Origin: an uncultured Chromatiaceae bacterium
Lineage (GTDB): Bacteria > Pseudomonadota > Gammaproteobacteria > Enterobacterales > Alteromonadaceae
NCBI GenBank assembly: GCA_946482615.1
Contig: CAMLSF010000180.1
Span: forward strand, 1-6,843
Direction: 5' to 3'
Length of the DNA: 6,843 bases
Below the pieces are notes generated by a model that was given only the letters and a program-made list of their open reading frames with translations, was not told the origin of the DNA and searched no databases. This document shows, in pieces, positions 5,678 through 6,843 of this stretch. Each line of letters begins with the position of its first letter. The stretch's first letter is position 1. The position numbers and the translations under genes were made by a program.

Positions 5678-6843
5678 ATGAAAATTATTATTCTGGGTGC
5701 AGGTCAGGTGGGTGGCACTTTAGCGGAAAACCTGGTTGGTGAACAAAACGATATTACAGTGGTCGACACCAATATTGAAAAGCTGCGCGCCCTGCAGGAC
5801 AGATACGATTTGCAGGTGGTGCATGGCCATAGTGCACACCCGGATATTTTAAAACGAGCCGGTGCAGAAGACGCCGATATGATTATTGCGGTCACCAGCA
5901 GCGACGAGGTGAATATTGTCGCTTGCCAGGTGGCCTACAGTATTTTTAATACACCGCTGAAAATAGCCCGTATCCGCACCAATCAGTATCTGAAGTACCG
6001 CGAGCAGTTATTCCATAAAGACGATATGCCGGTTGACCATTTTATCTCTCCTGAGACTCTGGTGACTGACTATATCAAACGCCTGATCGACTACCCTGGC
6101 GCCTTGCAGGTGGTGGAATTTGCGGAAGGTCAGGTCAGTTTAGTCGCAGTCAAAGCCTATTATGGTGGTTTACTGGTCGGCCATGCCTTATCCACTTTAA
6201 AGCAGCATATGCCGCATGTAGATGCCCGTGTTGCTGCTATTTATCGTCGTGGCCACGCCATTAAACCCTTAGGTACCACAGTAATAGAAGCAGACGACGA
6301 AGTATTTTTTGTTGCCGCCACTAAACATATCCGCGCTGTAATGAGCGAGCTGCAAAAGCTGGAGAAAAGCTATCACCGCATTATGATCGCAGGTGGTGGT
6401 AATGTCGGTTATGGTCTGGCCCGGGCTTTAGAGAAAAACCACAGCGTCAAACTGATAGAACGCAGTAAAGAACGCGCTGAATACCTGTCCAGTGCTTTGG
6501 ACAATACAGTGGTGTATGTCGGAGATGCGTCTGACCCAGAACTGCTGGAAGAAGAAAACATTGAACAGGTCGACGTGTTTTTAGCCGTCACCAATGACGA
6601 TGAAGCCAATATTATGTCGGCCATGCTGGCCAAACGTATGGGCGCACAAAAAACCATGGTGCTGATTAAACGCGGCGCTTATGTCGATTTGCTGCAAGGG
6701 GGTGAAGTCGATATAGCGGTATCACCACAACAAGCCACTATTTCAGCATTGCTGACCCATATCCGTCGTGGTGACATAGTCAACGTTTACTCACTGCGCA
6801 GAGGCGCTGCTGAAGCCATTGAAGCTGTGGCACATGGTGATAA
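5678..6843 (+). CDS. trkA: Trk potassium uptake system protein TrkA, cut off by the window edge
   Basis: TrkA is the cytosolic, NAD(H)- and ATP-binding regulator of the TrkH/TrkG potassium channel. The frame is open from the ATG at 5678 to the last base, giving 388 complete codons of an expected total near 458. Two RCK repeats are visible. The first nucleotide-binding domain has GAGQVGG (7-13) with acidic Asp30 at the end of the second strand (VVD), followed by a TrkA-C domain (about 145-225). The second has AGGGNVG (238-244) with Glu261. [11 protein letters not shown] (349-359) and [16 protein letters not shown] (372-387) are strongly conserved. The final TrkA-C domain lies mostly outside the window. 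AGAGG four bases before the ATG is the likely binding site. It starts 12 bases after rsmB with no terminator between, so it is probably co-transcribed with def-fmt-rsmB, the same order as in E. coli. Confidence 0.97.
   Translation, partial: MKIIILGAGQVGGTLAENLVGEQNDITVVDTNIEKLRALQDRYDLQVVHGHSAHPDILKRAGAEDADMIIAVTSSDEVNIVACQVAYSIFNTPLKIARIRTNQYLKYREQLFHKDDMPVDHFISPETLVTDYIKRLIDYPGALQVVEFAEGQVSLVAVKAYYGGLLVGHALSTLKQHMPHVDARVAAIYRRGHAIKPLGTTVIEADDEVFFVAATKHIRAVMSELQKLEKSYHRIMIAGGGNVGYGLARALEKNHSVKLIERSKERAEYLSSALDNTVVYVGDASDPELLEEENIEQVDVFLAVTNDDEANIMSAMLAKRMGAQKTMVLIKRGAYVDLLQGGEVDIAVSPQQATISALLTHIRRGDIVNVYSLRRGAAEAIEAVAHGD

Noticed and set aside
6187..6195. DnaA-box-like TTATCCACT in trkA
   Set aside because: A single near-match inside a coding region, with no cluster of boxes or A+T-rich unwinding element; not evidence of an origin.
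1..6843. Novel defence system, mobile element or biosynthetic cluster
   Set aside because: Every gene falls in a known conserved family with standard order; there are no transposase, integrase, repeat array or foreign-looking segments.

Overview
This window is a conserved housekeeping locus from a gammaproteobacterium. The genes closely match the E. coli set def-fmt-rsmB-trkA on one strand and dprA-smg on the other. A LysM-domain gene sits between the two groups, as in Pseudomonas and many marine gammaproteobacteria. Moderate base composition and codon style, together with the LysM gene, suggest an Alteromonadales-like or Rheinheimera-like host. That placement is an inference from protein resemblance, not a measurement.

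Layout: on the minus strand (transcribed from about 2.8 kb toward position 1) lie a secreted LysM protein resembling the type IV pilus factor TsaP (1606-2763), dprA (492-1583) and smg (16-489). They are tightly spaced and end in an intrinsic terminator (1-29) folded over the smg stop codon. A 121-bp divergent control region (2764-2884) separates them from the plus-strand operon: def (2885-3391), fmt (3408-4367, TTG start), rsmB (4367-5665, one-base overlap with fmt) and trkA (5678 to the window edge, C-terminus missing). No other stretch longer than 300 bases lacks a gene. I see no tRNA, rRNA, CRISPR array, insertion sequence or prophage.

How the genes work together: Fmt formylates initiator Met-tRNA and Def removes the formyl group from new proteins. 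RsmB methylates 16S rRNA, so the first three plus-strand genes all serve translation. TrkA is the cytosolic nucleotide-binding regulator of Trk potassium uptake. On the other strand, DprA loads RecA on incoming single-stranded DNA. The LysM protein probably anchors the pilus secretin to peptidoglycan, so this half may have a DNA-uptake flavour. Smg is conserved but of unknown function.

I did not find a new biological system. The points most worth a second look are small. There is a dnaX-like set of frameshift signals in the dprA linker, just upstream of the winged-helix coding region. A tandem AGG-AGG arginine pair at the end of dprA doubles as the smg ribosome binding site. Corrected start codons are proposed for dprA and fmt.
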